Shown here: positions 25,178-33,776 of the stretch, piece after piece
Numbering within the stretch: the stretch's first letter is position 1
Layout: each line of letters begins with the position of its first letter
NCBI GenBank assembly: GCA_945901125.1
Contig: CAMDKD010000009.1
Location: 17,810 to 81,809 of the forward strand
Source: Bordetella parapertussis
GTDB lineage: Bacteria; Pseudomonadota; Gammaproteobacteria; Burkholderiales; Burkholderiaceae_C
Direction: 5' to 3'
DNA length: 64,000 bases
Notes under the pieces: generated by a model
The model's input: only the letters and a program-made list of their open reading frames with translations
Database searches by the model: none
Told to the model about the DNA's origin: nothing
Position numbers and translations under genes: made by a program

Positions 25178-26254
25178 ATGTCAGCGCTGCCCTACTCATT
25201 GCTTAGACCGTTGCTGTTTGCCTTGGATGCCGAAGCCGTGCATGACCACACCATGGATATGCTGGCAGCGACACAGCACTCCGTCTTGCGTCAGTTGTAC
25301 AGCCAAGCTCGCGTCAACGACCCGGTCCGTTTGTGCGGGCTGAGCTTTCCCAATCGCATAGGTTTGGCCGCAGGTTTGGACAAAAACGCGCGCTGCATAG
25401 ACGCTTGGCAGGCCATGGGTTTCGGTTTTGTCGAGGTCGGCACGGTCACGCCCTTGGCCCAAGCCGGCAACCCCAAGCCACGCATGTTTCGCCTGCCGCA
25501 GGCGCAGGCACTCATCAACCGGCTTGGTTTCAACAACCAGGGGCTGGAGAGTTTTTTAAACAATGTCAGCCGGGCAACATTCCGGCAACACAGCGAGCAG
25601 CCCATGCTGCTGGGTTTGAACATAGGCAAAAACGCGGCCACCCCCATAGAACGCGCCAACGACGATTACCTGACTTGCTTGAACGCGGTTTACCCGCACG
25701 CCGACTATGTGACGGTGAATATCTCCAGCCCGAACACCAAAAATTTGCGCCAATTGCAAACCGATGAAGCCTTCACCAGCCTGCTACAAATGCTGCAGCA
25801 GCATCGCCGCGAACTGGCTGACATGCACGGCAAGCAGGTGCCGGTGTTCATCAAAATTGCCCCTGACTTGGACGATCTGCAATTACAGCAAGTCTGCGAC
25901 AGCTTGCGCAGTGTTTGCATGCAAGGCGAGGAAATGACAGACCAAGCCTGGGGCGTGATCGCTACCAACACCACTTTGTCCAGAGACGCTGTTCAGGGGT
26001 TGGCGCACGCCGACCAAGCCGGTGGACTGTCAGGCGCACCGGTGCGCGAAGCCAGTAACCGTGTGATCCGCCATCTGCGTCGGGAGTTAGGTGTGGGGTT
26101 TCCCATCATCGGTGTGGGCGGCGTGATGACAGCAGCAGATGCGCTTGAAAAAATCCAGTCAGGCGCAGACTTGGTGCAAATTTACACGGGCTTGATTTAC
26201 GCTGGTCCGGCCTTGATCACTGAATCCGCGTTGGCTATCAAACAACACGCTTGA
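25178..26254 (+). CDS. pyrD: Dihydroorotate dehydrogenase, class 2 (quinone)
   Basis: This 358-residue class 2 enzyme has the amphipathic N-terminal helical extension for membrane association (LRPLLFALDAEAVHDHTMDM), FMN-site GLAAGLDKNARCIDAW, the catalytic-loop segment VNISSPNTKNLR, and KIAPDL and NTTLSR. It oxidises dihydroorotate to orotate with electrons to ubiquinone. The ATG at 25178 overlaps, on the opposite strand, the longest possible rpiA start. Confidence 0.96.
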   Translation: MSALPYSLLRPLLFALDAEAVHDHTMDMLAATQHSVLRQLYSQARVNDPVRLCGLSFPNRIGLAAGLDKNARCIDAWQAMGFGFVEVGTVTPLAQAGNPKPRMFRLPQAQALINRLGFNNQGLESFLNNVSRATFRQHSEQPMLLGLNIGKNAATPIERANDDYLTCLNAVYPHADYVTVNISSPNTKNLRQLQTDEAFTSLLQMLQQHRRELADMHGKQVPVFIKIAPDLDDLQLQQVCDSLRSVCMQGEEMTDQAWGVIATNTTLSRDAVQGLAHADQAGGLSGAPVREASNRVIRHLRRELGVGFPIIGVGGVMTAADALEKIQSGADLVQIYTGLIYAGPALITESALAIKQHA

Positions 26255-26257
26255 GCA

Positions 26258-26875
26258 TCACCGGCTGTGGTTCCAGTGGGTCTGCCAGTTGGCCTTGTAA
26301 CTGTCAGCCAGTCCTATGGATTTCAACACCAGCAAATTTTCCGCGTTACGGGTTTGCGCTGAATTGGTGAAGTTAAAGCTCCCGGTGATCACCAGTTCCC
26401 CGTCAACCACAATGACTTTGTTATGCGCGATGGCATGGCTTGCATCCAGCTTTAATGGGATTTGCTGAGCCTGTAATAAATCGGTGACGTAGCGGTTGCT
26501 GGTGTCGGTTTTGGCGTCAAGCAAGACCTTGACCGTCACACCTCTGGCATGCGCTCTGAGCAAAGCCTGTGCAATACCGTTGTGGGTGAAACCGTAGGCT
26601 TGCACCAGCACCTCGGTTTTGCTTTGGTCTATGACTTCAATGACGGCGGCGGCCACATCGGCGGGCGGTGTGAAATATAGGCCCACCACTTCGGCCTGCG
26701 GCTGGGAAGGATTTGTCTTGGCAGGCGTTGGTGCTTGCGCCATTGCCGTCAGACTTGCACTGCACATGCACCAGAGCAAGATCAGCGGCAAACAAACCGC
26801 CGCCGGGTTGGTGCGCAAGGTTTTGCAAGCCGGGACAGGGCTTACACTGAGGCATTGAAGATATGAATTTTGCAT
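26258..26875 (-). CDS. Secreted phospholipase D-like nuclease
   Basis: This is 205 residues from the ATG at 26875; upstream in-frame ATGs at 26896 and 26881 are possible. A hydrophobic export signal spans about residues 30-50. A single HKD motif (HAIAHNKVIVVDGELVITGS) follows, then the SFNFTNSAQTRNAEN segment, as in the Nuc endonuclease family. One HKD motif implies an active homodimer. It is a likely periplasmic nuclease or phosphodiesterase. It is convergent with pyrD (3-nt gap) and its 5' end lies close to the divergent exonuclease start. Confidence 0.85.
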   Translation of the reverse strand: MQNSYLQCLSVSPVPACKTLRTNPAAVCLPLILLWCMCSASLTAMAQAPTPAKTNPSQPQAEVVGLYFTPPADVAAAVIEVIDQSKTEVLVQAYGFTHNGIAQALLRAHARGVTVKVLLDAKTDTSNRYVTDLLQAQQIPLKLDASHAIAHNKVIVVDGELVITGSFNFTNSAQTRNAENLLVLKSIGLADSYKANWQTHWNHSR

Positions 26876-26887
26876 ACAAACCATTCT

Positions 26888-27820
26888 ATGAACCACCCCA
26901 TACCGTCAGACAGTCAAGCCGCAGAACTGGCGCGGCAACTGGAGCAACACCCCGGATACAAAGTGCTGCGTCGCTTGGTACCACGACAGCAATTTGAAGC
27001 GCCCAGACCCGGTTGCAGATTGCAAAAAGGCGTTGTGCTTGACACCGAAACCACAGGTTTGAGCGTTGACACTGACAAGGTGATTGAACTCGGCATGGTG
27101 TTCTTTGAATTTGACCCGGAAACCGGAACCATACACGGCGACACCACCGTTTTCGACCAACTCGAAGACCCAGGCCGCCCCATACCCGCTGAAACCATTG
27201 CCATTCACCATATCACCGACGAGATGGTCAGCGGCAAACGCATAGATGATGATGAAATCGAATCGCTACTCAAAAACGTGTCGGTGGTGATTGCCCACAA
27301 TGCGGCCTTTGACCGGCCTTTTGTCGAGCAACGCTGGCCGCTGTTTGAAAACAAGCAATGGGCTTGCAGCATCAAAGACATAGACTGGAAAGCCGAGGGT
27401 GTGAGTTCTGCCAAATTGGAATACCTGCTGCAAACACAAGGCGTTTTTTATGAAGCGCACCGTGCTGAAACCGATTGCTGGGCGCTGCTGGAACTGTTGA
27501 CCATGGTGCTGCCGCAAAGCCAGCAACCGGCGCTGTTGCAATTGCTGGAATCCTTGAACCAGCCGCAAGTCCGCTTGTACGCCATAGGCTCACCGTTTGA
27601 CAGCAAAGACATGTTGAAAGCGCGCGGTTACCGTTGGGACGCTGAAAAGCGCAGCTGGCACCGGAATATGTCAACCGACAAAGCCATGGAAGAAGAGATC
27701 GACTGGTTAAAACGCAAGATTTATACGGCAAAGAAAAGCAATGTCGTTCAGATCGAAACCCTGGGCGGAACCATACGCCATTCCAGCCGCCAAGGTGAGA
27801 TTGTTAACCGGGAAATCTGA
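26888..27820 (+). CDS. DnaQ-like 3'-5' exonuclease with C-terminal extension
   Basis: From the ATG at 26888 (an alternative at 26870) this is 310 residues. The DEDDh exonuclease core has DTET (Asp52, Glu54), AFDRPF (Asp142) and HRAETD (His191, Asp196). After about residue 215 a C-terminal part with RLYAIGSPFDSKDMLKARGYRWD resembles a small domain often fused to such exonucleases. It is not the polymerase III epsilon subunit, because the N-terminal extension and tail differ. The substrate is unknown; DNA end trimming or repair is likely. Confidence 0.85.
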   Translation: MNHPIPSDSQAAELARQLEQHPGYKVLRRLVPRQQFEAPRPGCRLQKGVVLDTETTGLSVDTDKVIELGMVFFEFDPETGTIHGDTTVFDQLEDPGRPIPAETIAIHHITDEMVSGKRIDDDEIESLLKNVSVVIAHNAAFDRPFVEQRWPLFENKQWACSIKDIDWKAEGVSSAKLEYLLQTQGVFYEAHRAETDCWALLELLTMVLPQSQQPALLQLLESLNQPQVRLYAIGSPFDSKDMLKARGYRWDAEKRSWHRNMSTDKAMEEEIDWLKRKIYTAKKSNVVQIETLGGTIRHSSRQGEIVNREI

Positions 27821-27822
27821 GC

Positions 27823-28203
27823 TTAATAGTTGACCATTTGCCAAGGCATGGGACAGGTGGGCACCACGGGGTAGTACTGCTGACTGGCCGGGCAAAAATA
27901 CGCGACCCGAACCGGTATGTACTGCACCACCGGCGGCGACACAATGACTGTGGCGGGCGGCGGGTTGGACAAGTTGTTGGCAATATAAAAAGTGGTGCCA
28001 ATGACCGCCGCAGCTGCCAGTGGCGACCAGCCCCAGTCACCCCGGTAATGGTGATGACCACCGCCTCGGTGCCTCCAGCCTTCGTGCTTTGAAATACGAA
28101 CCTCTGAATGACCGCGCGAATGCCAGCGCTCAGCGTCAGCACGGACCAGGCTGCTGGAAGTTATTAAGAGGATTAAAAGTGCAGGCAGCAAGCGGTTTTT
28201 CAT
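27823..28203 (-). CDS. Small exported His/Pro-rich protein
   Basis: From the ATG at 28203 this is 126 residues, starting MKNRLLPALLILLITSSSLVRA, a clear signal peptide. The body has a His/Gly-rich stretch (HRGGGHHHYRGDWGW), a hydrophobic Ala-rich segment and a C-terminal Cys-containing motif (YFCPASQQYYPVVPTC). Similar small exported proteins are widespread in betaproteobacteria without assigned function. The His cluster could bind metal. It is convergent with the exonuclease gene. Confidence 0.7.
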   Translation of the reverse strand: MKNRLLPALLILLITSSSLVRADAERWHSRGHSEVRISKHEGWRHRGGGHHHYRGDWGWSPLAAAAVIGTTFYIANNLSNPPPATVIVSPPVVQYIPVRVAYFCPASQQYYPVVPTCPMPWQMVNY

Positions 28204-28303
28204 GGATGTCCCCTTTTTTAAGCAAGCGTCCATCAAGGCGCTTTCTCATTCAACGCCGCTACCCCGCCGCCGGATGACAGCCAAATGGCATAAGATAGAA
28301 ATC

Positions 28304-28633
28304 ATGAACAAAGCAGTAAAAACAACATGGCTGGTGCTGGTCGCCGGTCTCGCCTTTGCGGCCTATGCCGAACCTTATGTCTATCCCGGTGTGCATTTGC
28401 ACGATTTACCCGGAGCTCTGCAAGAGGCTTACCGGAATGAAAAACCCAATCTCGGCGACATAGGCCGTTGTGTGGTCAGCTATGACAGCAGCATGGACCA
28501 GGAAAAAATGATATTTACCTGCTCGATTTACGTGAAGATGTCAGCCGTGGCAGAACGCAAGGCCATGGAGCGCTGCGAACAAATGAAGGAAAAGCGCGGC
28601 GTCAAAGGCCCTTGCCGGGTGATCAAAGAATAA
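28304..28633 (+). CDS. Hypothetical exported protein
   Basis: From the ATG at 28304 this is 109 residues. The N-terminus MNKAVKTTWLVLVAGLAFAAYAEP is a signal peptide with an AYA cleavage site. The mature part has three cysteines (RCVVSY, FTCSIY, RCEQMKE) plus PCRVIKE near the end, so disulphides are possible. I recognise no domain. It is divergent from the His-rich exported protein gene. Confidence 0.65.
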   Translation: MNKAVKTTWLVLVAGLAFAAYAEPYVYPGVHLHDLPGALQEAYRNEKPNLGDIGRCVVSYDSSMDQEKMIFTCSIYVKMSAVAERKAMERCEQMKEKRGVKGPCRVIKE

Positions 28634-28646
28634 AGACCGGTTCCGC

Positions 28647-29027
28647 TCAGGGGATCAGCAATTGCATGTAAATGGCAATGCAACTGGCATAGCCCAGCAC
28701 CCAGCACAGGGTTCTGAAAGTGGCGATGTCGGCCAGATAAGCAATCAGGTACAGCACCCGGGCGGCTACGAAAATCAGGCAATAACGATCCAGCACAGCG
28801 GCATCAAGTTGCAACACCAGTCCTAGCACCACCGCCGCGGCAAAAAACGGAAATGCCTCGAAAGCATTGTGTTGTGCGGCGTTGGCTCTGGCGCGAAAGC
28901 CGGTTTGGCGGGACAGCCATTCCCGGGGATTGTGGTTGTCAAATTGGGAAAAACCCCATTTGGCCACAGCGGTGCTGCAAATTGGCAGCAGGCCGGCAAC
29001 CAGCAGTGAAAGCACGGGTATGTTCAT
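28647..29027 (-). CDS. MAPEG-family membrane protein
   Basis: This 126-residue protein has four hydrophobic helices and the MAPEG signature region RARANAAQHNAFEAFPFF between helices 1 and 2. Eukaryotic relatives are membrane glutathione-dependent enzymes; bacterial members mostly have no assigned substrate. Its ATG overlaps the aroQ stop (ATGA, 4 nt), so it is cotranslated behind aroQ. Confidence 0.88.
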   Translation of the reverse strand: MNIPVLSLLVAGLLPICSTAVAKWGFSQFDNHNPREWLSRQTGFRARANAAQHNAFEAFPFFAAAVVLGLVLQLDAAVLDRYCLIFVAARVLYLIAYLADIATFRTLCWVLGYASCIAIYMQLLIP

Positions 29028-29470
29028 GAGGCTCCTCCAACCAGGCCTTGAATGGCCAATGCGTAACCTTGAATACCGAGACCGACGACCACGCCCTTGG
29101 CCACCGGCGAAACATAAGAGTGATGACGGAAAGCCTCGCGCGCGTGCACATTGGAAATATGAATTTCAACCACCGGCAGACCGGTGCCCTTGATGGCGTC
29201 ATGCAAGGCCACCGAGGTGTGAGTGAATGCGCCAGGATTGAAGACAGCGCCCAGTGCCTGACCGTCACGGTGCAGCCGACCATAGGCGTGTATCTTGTCT
29301 ATCAACTCGCCTTCGTGGTTGCTTTGAAAACATTCGACCTCATGACCCAATGCCTTGGCGGTGAGCTCGCACAGGTGCTGCACATCGGCCAGCGTGGCAT
29401 GGCCGTATTGCTCGGGTTCACGCGTGCCGAGCAGGTTTAAATTGGGACCGTTCAAGACGAGTATCTTCAT
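29024..29470 (-). CDS. aroQ: 3-dehydroquinate dehydratase, type II
   Basis: This is 148 residues from the ATG at 29470 (MKILVLNGPNLNLLGTREP), the standard AroQ start and length. Further motifs are the FNPGAFTHTSVAL loop and EIHISNVHAREAFRHHSY with the catalytic His. It dehydrates 3-dehydroquinate to 3-dehydroshikimate in the shikimate pathway. It is followed by the MAPEG gene with a 4-nt overlap. Confidence 0.96.
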   Translation of the reverse strand: MKILVLNGPNLNLLGTREPEQYGHATLADVQHLCELTAKALGHEVECFQSNHEGELIDKIHAYGRLHRDGQALGAVFNPGAFTHTSVALHDAIKGTGLPVVEIHISNVHAREAFRHHSYVSPVAKGVVVGLGIQGYALAIQGLVGGAS

Positions 29471-29554
29471 GAAATGAGTATACGATGAGGCTATGCGGGC
29501 ACGCATTCCAGCACACGGGCCGGCCAAGCAGATTGACTGTCAAGGAGTAGACGC

Positions 29555-30241
29555 ATGATTCGACTGGTGGTGTTTGACGCCTACGGAACCTTATTTGACG
29601 TTTACTCCGTCGGTGCGCTGGCCGAAACGCTGTTTCCCGGCCAGGGATCCGCCTTGTCAGTGATGTGGCGCGACAAGCAAATCGAATACAGCCGCCTGGT
29701 GTCGCTCAGCGACCCGCTTAACCCCATGGGCAGCCGTCATTACCAGTCGTTCTGGGATCTCACGCGTTTGGCCTTGCAATATGCCTGTCAACGGCTGCAA
29801 CTGGAACTGACCCCGGCCAGACAAAAGCAGTTGATGGACCAGTATTCCCACCTGGAAGCTTTCCCGGAAAACCTGGAAGTGCTACAAACTTTGCAAAGCA
29901 ACGGCATGCGCTGCGCCATTTTGTCCAACGGCAGCCCTGACATGTTGCATTCAGCGGTCAGCAGCGCCGGCATGACCGGCTTGATTGACAAAGTGTTGTC
30001 AGTTGACGAGGTGCGTCAGTTCAAAACATCGCCGCAGAGTTACGGCATGGTGGCCGACCATTACCCGGTGGATGTGCGTGAAGTGCTGTTTGCCTCCAGC
30101 AACAGCTGGGACGCGCTGGGAGCGACCTGGTTCGGGTTCAAAAGCTTTTGGGTCAACCGCCAGGGCTTGCCGTTTGAAACACTGGGGCCACGCCCGAGCT
30201 ACAGCGGCAGCAGCCTCAAGGACATCCTGCCCCTGCTTTGA
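29555..30241 (+). CDS. Haloacid dehalogenase, type II (HAD superfamily)
   Basis: This 228-residue HAD hydrolase starts VVFDAYGTLFDVYSV, with nucleophile Asp8 in the FDAYGTLFD form typical of L-2-haloacid dehalogenases. LSNGSPDML (motif II) and SSNSWDALGATWFGF (dehalogenase-type motif III/IV) follow. It hydrolyses L-2-haloacids or a related substrate in the cytosol. AGGAG lies before the ATG. Confidence 0.9.
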   Translation: MIRLVVFDAYGTLFDVYSVGALAETLFPGQGSALSVMWRDKQIEYSRLVSLSDPLNPMGSRHYQSFWDLTRLALQYACQRLQLELTPARQKQLMDQYSHLEAFPENLEVLQTLQSNGMRCAILSNGSPDMLHSAVSSAGMTGLIDKVLSVDEVRQFKTSPQSYGMVADHYPVDVREVLFASSNSWDALGATWFGFKSFWVNRQGLPFETLGPRPSYSGSSLKDILPLL

Positions 30242-30319
30242 ATCATTAAAATCCGTTCCCATGCGGAAAAGCAGTATGCGTTTCAAGCACGCACTGACAG
30301 GGGGCTTGCGAAAAAAAAA

Positions 30320-30733
30320 TCAATTAGCTTCTTTGCCCGGAATCGCAGCGGCCGGTTTTGGTGCAGCCATGGAGGTTGATCCAGCGGGATAAACAGGAGG
30401 AGCGCCTACTTGCTGCATTTCGCCACGGAATTCGCCGCCGCGCTCGATCTGGATTTGTGAGTATTCAAGCTTGCCGGATACCTTGCCGGATGCACGGATG
30501 TGCAAATGGTCACGGCAATGAATGACCTGGTGCAATTCGCCTTCGACTTCAATACTGCGGGCCGTGACTTTGCCGGTGATCTTGCCTGACTGGCCAATGA
30601 ATATTTCCTCAGCGGTCAATTCGCCATCGACCGTGCCGTAAATCGTGGCTTTTTTGGGCACATTCAAGGTTCCCTTGAATGTCACGCCATTACCGATCAC
30701 GAGGTTGTTGGATTGATCCATATTGGTTGCCAT
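30320..30733 (-). CDS. Bactofilin (polymer-forming cytoskeletal protein)
   Basis: This 137-residue bactofilin has a right-handed beta-helix core (about residues 10-110) of repeated short strands, including GNGVTFKGTLNVPKKATI, GKITGKVTARSIEVEGEL and the conserved end IQIERGGEFRGEM. The C-terminal Pro/Ala tail (about 112-137) is disordered. Bactofilins polymerise without nucleotide and scaffold cell-wall or envelope proteins. A paralog lies at 36428-36805. Confidence 0.92.
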   Translation of the reverse strand: MATNMDQSNNLVIGNGVTFKGTLNVPKKATIYGTVDGELTAEEIFIGQSGKITGKVTARSIEVEGELHQVIHCRDHLHIRASGKVSGKLEYSQIQIERGGEFRGEMQQVGAPPVYPAGSTSMAAPKPAAAIPGKEAN

Positions 30734-30756
30734 AAAAATCTTTCAGTAGGGAAGTT

Positions 30757-31164
30757 TCAGAAAAAGAGGAAATAACCGTTGAGCGTACACAAAGAGCCGA
30801 CAATTCCCAAGAGGAATGATACATAAGCCATAGAGTGTCCATAGCGTTCTATGGTTTTTTTGTAAGCGGCCACTTTGTCCTGGAGTAACTGCTTGGACGC
30901 AGGGCTCAGTTTGTCTGCCGCCAATTGGATTTCAAGTTCATCGACCGCCAGTTTGTAATGGGTTTGGCGCACATTTTTGGCCTGGTAAAAAGAATACATG
31001 TTCGAGGCCAAGATGTTGTTCATCATGGAATCTTTACCTGTGTTGCTGCCACCGAGATTACACACCGCCAAAACCATGGCCAGCACAGACACCAGCAATG
31101 CACAATAGGTTTTAAATGGACTGTTCGATGCTTCGGCGAGTTCGGTGGGATCAGAGGTTTCCAT
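30757..31164 (-). CDS. DUF4337-like membrane protein
   Basis: This 135-residue protein has a TM near residues 20-40, a middle segment NNILASNMYSFYQAKNVRQ followed by a helical ELEIQLAADKL stretch, and a C-terminal hydrophobic hairpin. The ASNxxxFYQAKxxRQ pattern fits DUF4337. The function is unknown. It lies 23 nt upstream of the bactofilin gene on the same strand, so the two are probably one unit and it may be a membrane partner of the bactofilin. Confidence 0.7.
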   Translation of the reverse strand: METSDPTELAEASNSPFKTYCALLVSVLAMVLAVCNLGGSNTGKDSMMNNILASNMYSFYQAKNVRQTHYKLAVDELEIQLAADKLSPASKQLLQDKVAAYKKTIERYGHSMAYVSFLLGIVGSLCTLNGYFLFF

Positions 31165-31198
31165 AAAGCTTCAAAAAATGAATAACCTCTATTGTAGG

Positions 31199-31777
31199 TC
31201 AGCGCTTGACCGGTTTAGTCTCATACGGGGCGACGCTGACAGCTTCCAGCAAATAACCGCTGACGCCCTGCCCGGTGCTGACGCGGCCTTCTTTCAATTC
31301 GCCTTCCACCCACAACACGTCCATGGATTCGGGCATTTTTTTGATCTTACTTTGCGCGGTTGGGCGGACCAGAACGATTTGATTGGCGGGCGGCGGCGGT
31401 GTATGTATACAGGCACCAAAATAAGGCACCAGCAAAAATTCACGTTTGTCTGAGCGATCTGCATCCAAAGGCACGGCATAACCGGGAATACGCACCTTTT
31501 TATTGACCTGTGTTTTCACAATCGGCGCTTCATCCAGTTTTTTACGGATGGCGCTCATGGCCTTGGTGGCTTCGTCGCTTGAATCCTGCAAATAAGACAG
31601 CTTGCTCATGGCCGCCATGTCCTTGGTCATTTCCTTGACCCAGGGGTCGGGCATGAGGTCATTCCAATCGATGGTTTTGTAAACCTCGGTTTCAGCCCGA
31701 GATAAACCGGAACCGGCCAGCGCAGCCAGCATGAACAAGGCTTGACGGCGAGCCAGTAAAGCTTGAAAAGTGAACAT
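31199..31777 (-). CDS. DUF3299 exported protein of the zinc ABC operon
   Basis: From the ATG at 31777, with GGAG upstream, this is 192 residues: MFTFQALLARRQALFMLAALAGSGLSRA (signal peptide), then IDWNDLMPD and PGYAVPLDADRSDKREFLLVPYFGACIHTPPPP, the DUF3299 hallmark. Such proteins accompany MacB-like permeases in zinc-regulated (Zrg-type) operons. It is last of four genes and starts 14 nt after the permease stop. It is periplasmic; the Cys/His in GACIHTPPP may bind metal. Confidence 0.82.
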   Translation of the reverse strand: MFTFQALLARRQALFMLAALAGSGLSRAETEVYKTIDWNDLMPDPWVKEMTKDMAAMSKLSYLQDSSDEATKAMSAIRKKLDEAPIVKTQVNKKVRIPGYAVPLDADRSDKREFLLVPYFGACIHTPPPPANQIVLVRPTAQSKIKKMPESMDVLWVEGELKEGRVSTGQGVSGYLLEAVSVAPYETKPVKR

Positions 31778-31791
31778 GTGTATCTCCTGAT

Positions 31792-33090
31792 TCAAAGTGC
31801 CGGCGGATGCAAACCATCCATCAGCGACAAGCGGTAAGCCCGCCAGGCGGGCATCAGACTGGCCAGCACGGCCACGCTGAACAATGCACCCAAACTGACC
31901 AGACTTTCGCCAGAGGGTAAGCCGGGTTGCACCATGACACCGAAACCGGTGCGCAGCACATCCTGAGCGCCCCACATCAACAATTGACTGACCGCGTATC
32001 CGCAGACTATACCCAGCAGACACACCAGCACCGACTCAAGCAAGACAAAACCCAACAAAGCGCGGGGGGCGGCACCCATGGCGCGCAAGATGGCGAGTTC
32101 TTTGCGACGCCCGCTCATGGCGACCAACAGCACGGCGGCCACGCTGAGCATGGCGCTGACCGCCACCAGCATGCCTATGAGCACCAGGCTGTTTTCCACC
32201 ACTTTGACGACTTGCCAGAGTTCGTCCAGGGCAACACCCGGCAACACCGCCATCAAGGGGTCACGGTTAAAGCTTTCAATTTTGCGGCGTACCGAGAACA
32301 CTTCAGCGCGGTTATGCAAACCCACCCAGACGGCAGACAAGCTGACCGGCTGCAAGTCCTTGGGATTGGCGACCTCGGGCAATGCCGCTGCCGCTGATTT
32401 CAATGATTTAGGTGAAATGCCCATGCCCCAGCCCTGGTGCATGGCTTCAAAGCCTTCCAGGTTGACCAACACAGTTCTATCTATAGGTGCACCTGTGGCG
32501 GCAAGAATGCCGACGATGACCAAGGGGTGATCGTCATGGTCCGTGTCCTCGGGGCCGCCGCCGGCACCGTGTGTCAGCACCAGTTTGTCGCCGACGCGAT
32601 GAGCAAAACGTCTGGCAACCTCTGCCCCCAGCACCACTTCAGACATGGCGTCGCCATTGTCCGCAGGGTTAGCGAAAGCGCGCCCCTGGATCCATTGCAA
32701 GCCTTTGCCCTGGCTTTTGAATTCGGTAAACAAAGTGGCCGTGGTGCCCAGCACCGGATGCCCCTTGTAAGAGTCGCCAAGCTGAATAGGCACGGCCCAA
32801 CGGACCTGCGGCATGCGACGGATTTCTTCATACCCGCTGATGCCCATGTTGCGCGACGGGCGTCCGATTTGAAACACGCTGTAGAGCATCAATTCGGTGG
32901 CGCTGCCGCGCGGGCCGACGATCAAATCAACGCCACTGAGTGCGTTGGAAAAACTGCGTCTCGCGTCTTCCCGCAATTGCTGCACACCGAGCAGAATCAG
33001 GACAGATACGCTGACAGATACTGTCACCAATGCCAAAGCAAAACGACGCGACCAGGCACTGTGCCAGGCCAGGGAGATCCACAAACTCAT
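31792..33090 (-). CDS. ABC transporter permease, MacB/FtsX type
   Basis: This 432-residue permease has one N-terminal TM (about 15-38), a large periplasmic MacB_PCD domain (about 40-270) and three C-terminal TMs of the FtsX domain (from about 295). It pairs with the ATPase encoded just upstream with a 4-nt overlap. The family uses ATP to move periplasmic substrates or lipoproteins rather than importing classically. Context with DUF2796 and DUF3299 points to metal (zinc) handling. Confidence 0.88.
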   Translation of the reverse strand: MSLWISLAWHSAWSRRFALALVTVSVSVSVLILLGVQQLREDARRSFSNALSGVDLIVGPRGSATELMLYSVFQIGRPSRNMGISGYEEIRRMPQVRWAVPIQLGDSYKGHPVLGTTATLFTEFKSQGKGLQWIQGRAFANPADNGDAMSEVVLGAEVARRFAHRVGDKLVLTHGAGGGPEDTDHDDHPLVIVGILAATGAPIDRTVLVNLEGFEAMHQGWGMGISPKSLKSAAAALPEVANPKDLQPVSLSAVWVGLHNRAEVFSVRRKIESFNRDPLMAVLPGVALDELWQVVKVVENSLVLIGMLVAVSAMLSVAAVLLVAMSGRRKELAILRAMGAAPRALLGFVLLESVLVCLLGIVCGYAVSQLLMWGAQDVLRTGFGVMVQPGLPSGESLVSLGALFSVAVLASLMPAWRAYRLSLMDGLHPPAL

Positions 33091-33776
33091 GAGCGGCCTC
33101 CGGCGTGCATTTCAAACACCTGGTCAAAACGATGGGCCAGACGTGCGTTGTGGCTCACCATGATGACGCTGGTGTTTTGCTTTTCAGCGGTGTGCAAAAG
33201 CAGATCCAGGAATTCGAGTTGCCGCGCATCATCCAGCGCTGAAGTCGGCTCGTCAGCAATCACCAGTTCCGGCGCACCCATCAACGCGCGCACGGCTGCC
33301 ACGCGCTGCTGCTGACCAACCGACAACTGGTTGATAGGCTGACGCCACATTTTTTCTGCCAGCCCCAGGGCCTGAGCCAGCGCTTTGGCTTGGTCAGCCG
33401 GGCTGCCCCAGACGCGGGAGGATGCAGCTGCCCGGCTCGGGAAAAGACGCGTGGGCATCAACACATTGGCCTGCACGTCCAAATAAGACAATAAATTGAA
33501 CTGCTGAAAAATCACACCCATGTGCTCGCCGCGCAAGCGGTCGCGTTGCACCGCAGTCAGCGCAGCCATGTCCTGACCCAGCACCTGACAGACACCGGTT
33601 TGCACCGCTTGCACACCGGCGAGCAAAGACAACAAAGTACTTTTACCGCAGCCGCTGGGGCCTTGAATGAACAAATGTTTGCCCTGAGGCACAGTCAGTT
33701 CTTCGATTTGGAACAACGGCGGCTGGCCGGTCCAGGCGTGAGATAAAGCACGAAGATGAATCGCTGACTTGCTCAC
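33087..33776 (-). CDS. ABC transporter ATPase, LolD/MacB type
   Basis: This 229-residue ATPase has Walker A GPSGCGKSTLLS, signature LSVGQQQRVA, Walker B LVIADEPTSALD and H-loop MVSHNARLA. The length matches LolD/MacB ATPases. It overlaps the DUF2796 gene stop and the permease start by 4 nt each, so four proteins are made in tight coupling. It drives the adjacent permease. Confidence 0.92.
   Translation of the reverse strand: MSKSAIHLRALSHAWTGQPPLFQIEELTVPQGKHLFIQGPSGCGKSTLLSLLAGVQAVQTGVCQVLGQDMAALTAVQRDRLRGEHMGVIFQQFNLLSYLDVQANVLMPTRLFPSRAAASSRVWGSPADQAKALAQALGLAEKMWRQPINQLSVGQQQRVAAVRALMGAPELVIADEPTSALDDARQLEFLDLLLHTAEKQNTSVIMVSHNARLAHRFDQVFEMHAGGRS

Noticed and set aside
31778..32023. Upstream extension of the DUF3299 gene
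   Set aside because: It overlaps the permease gene in another frame; the signal peptide begins at 31777 with a ribosome site.
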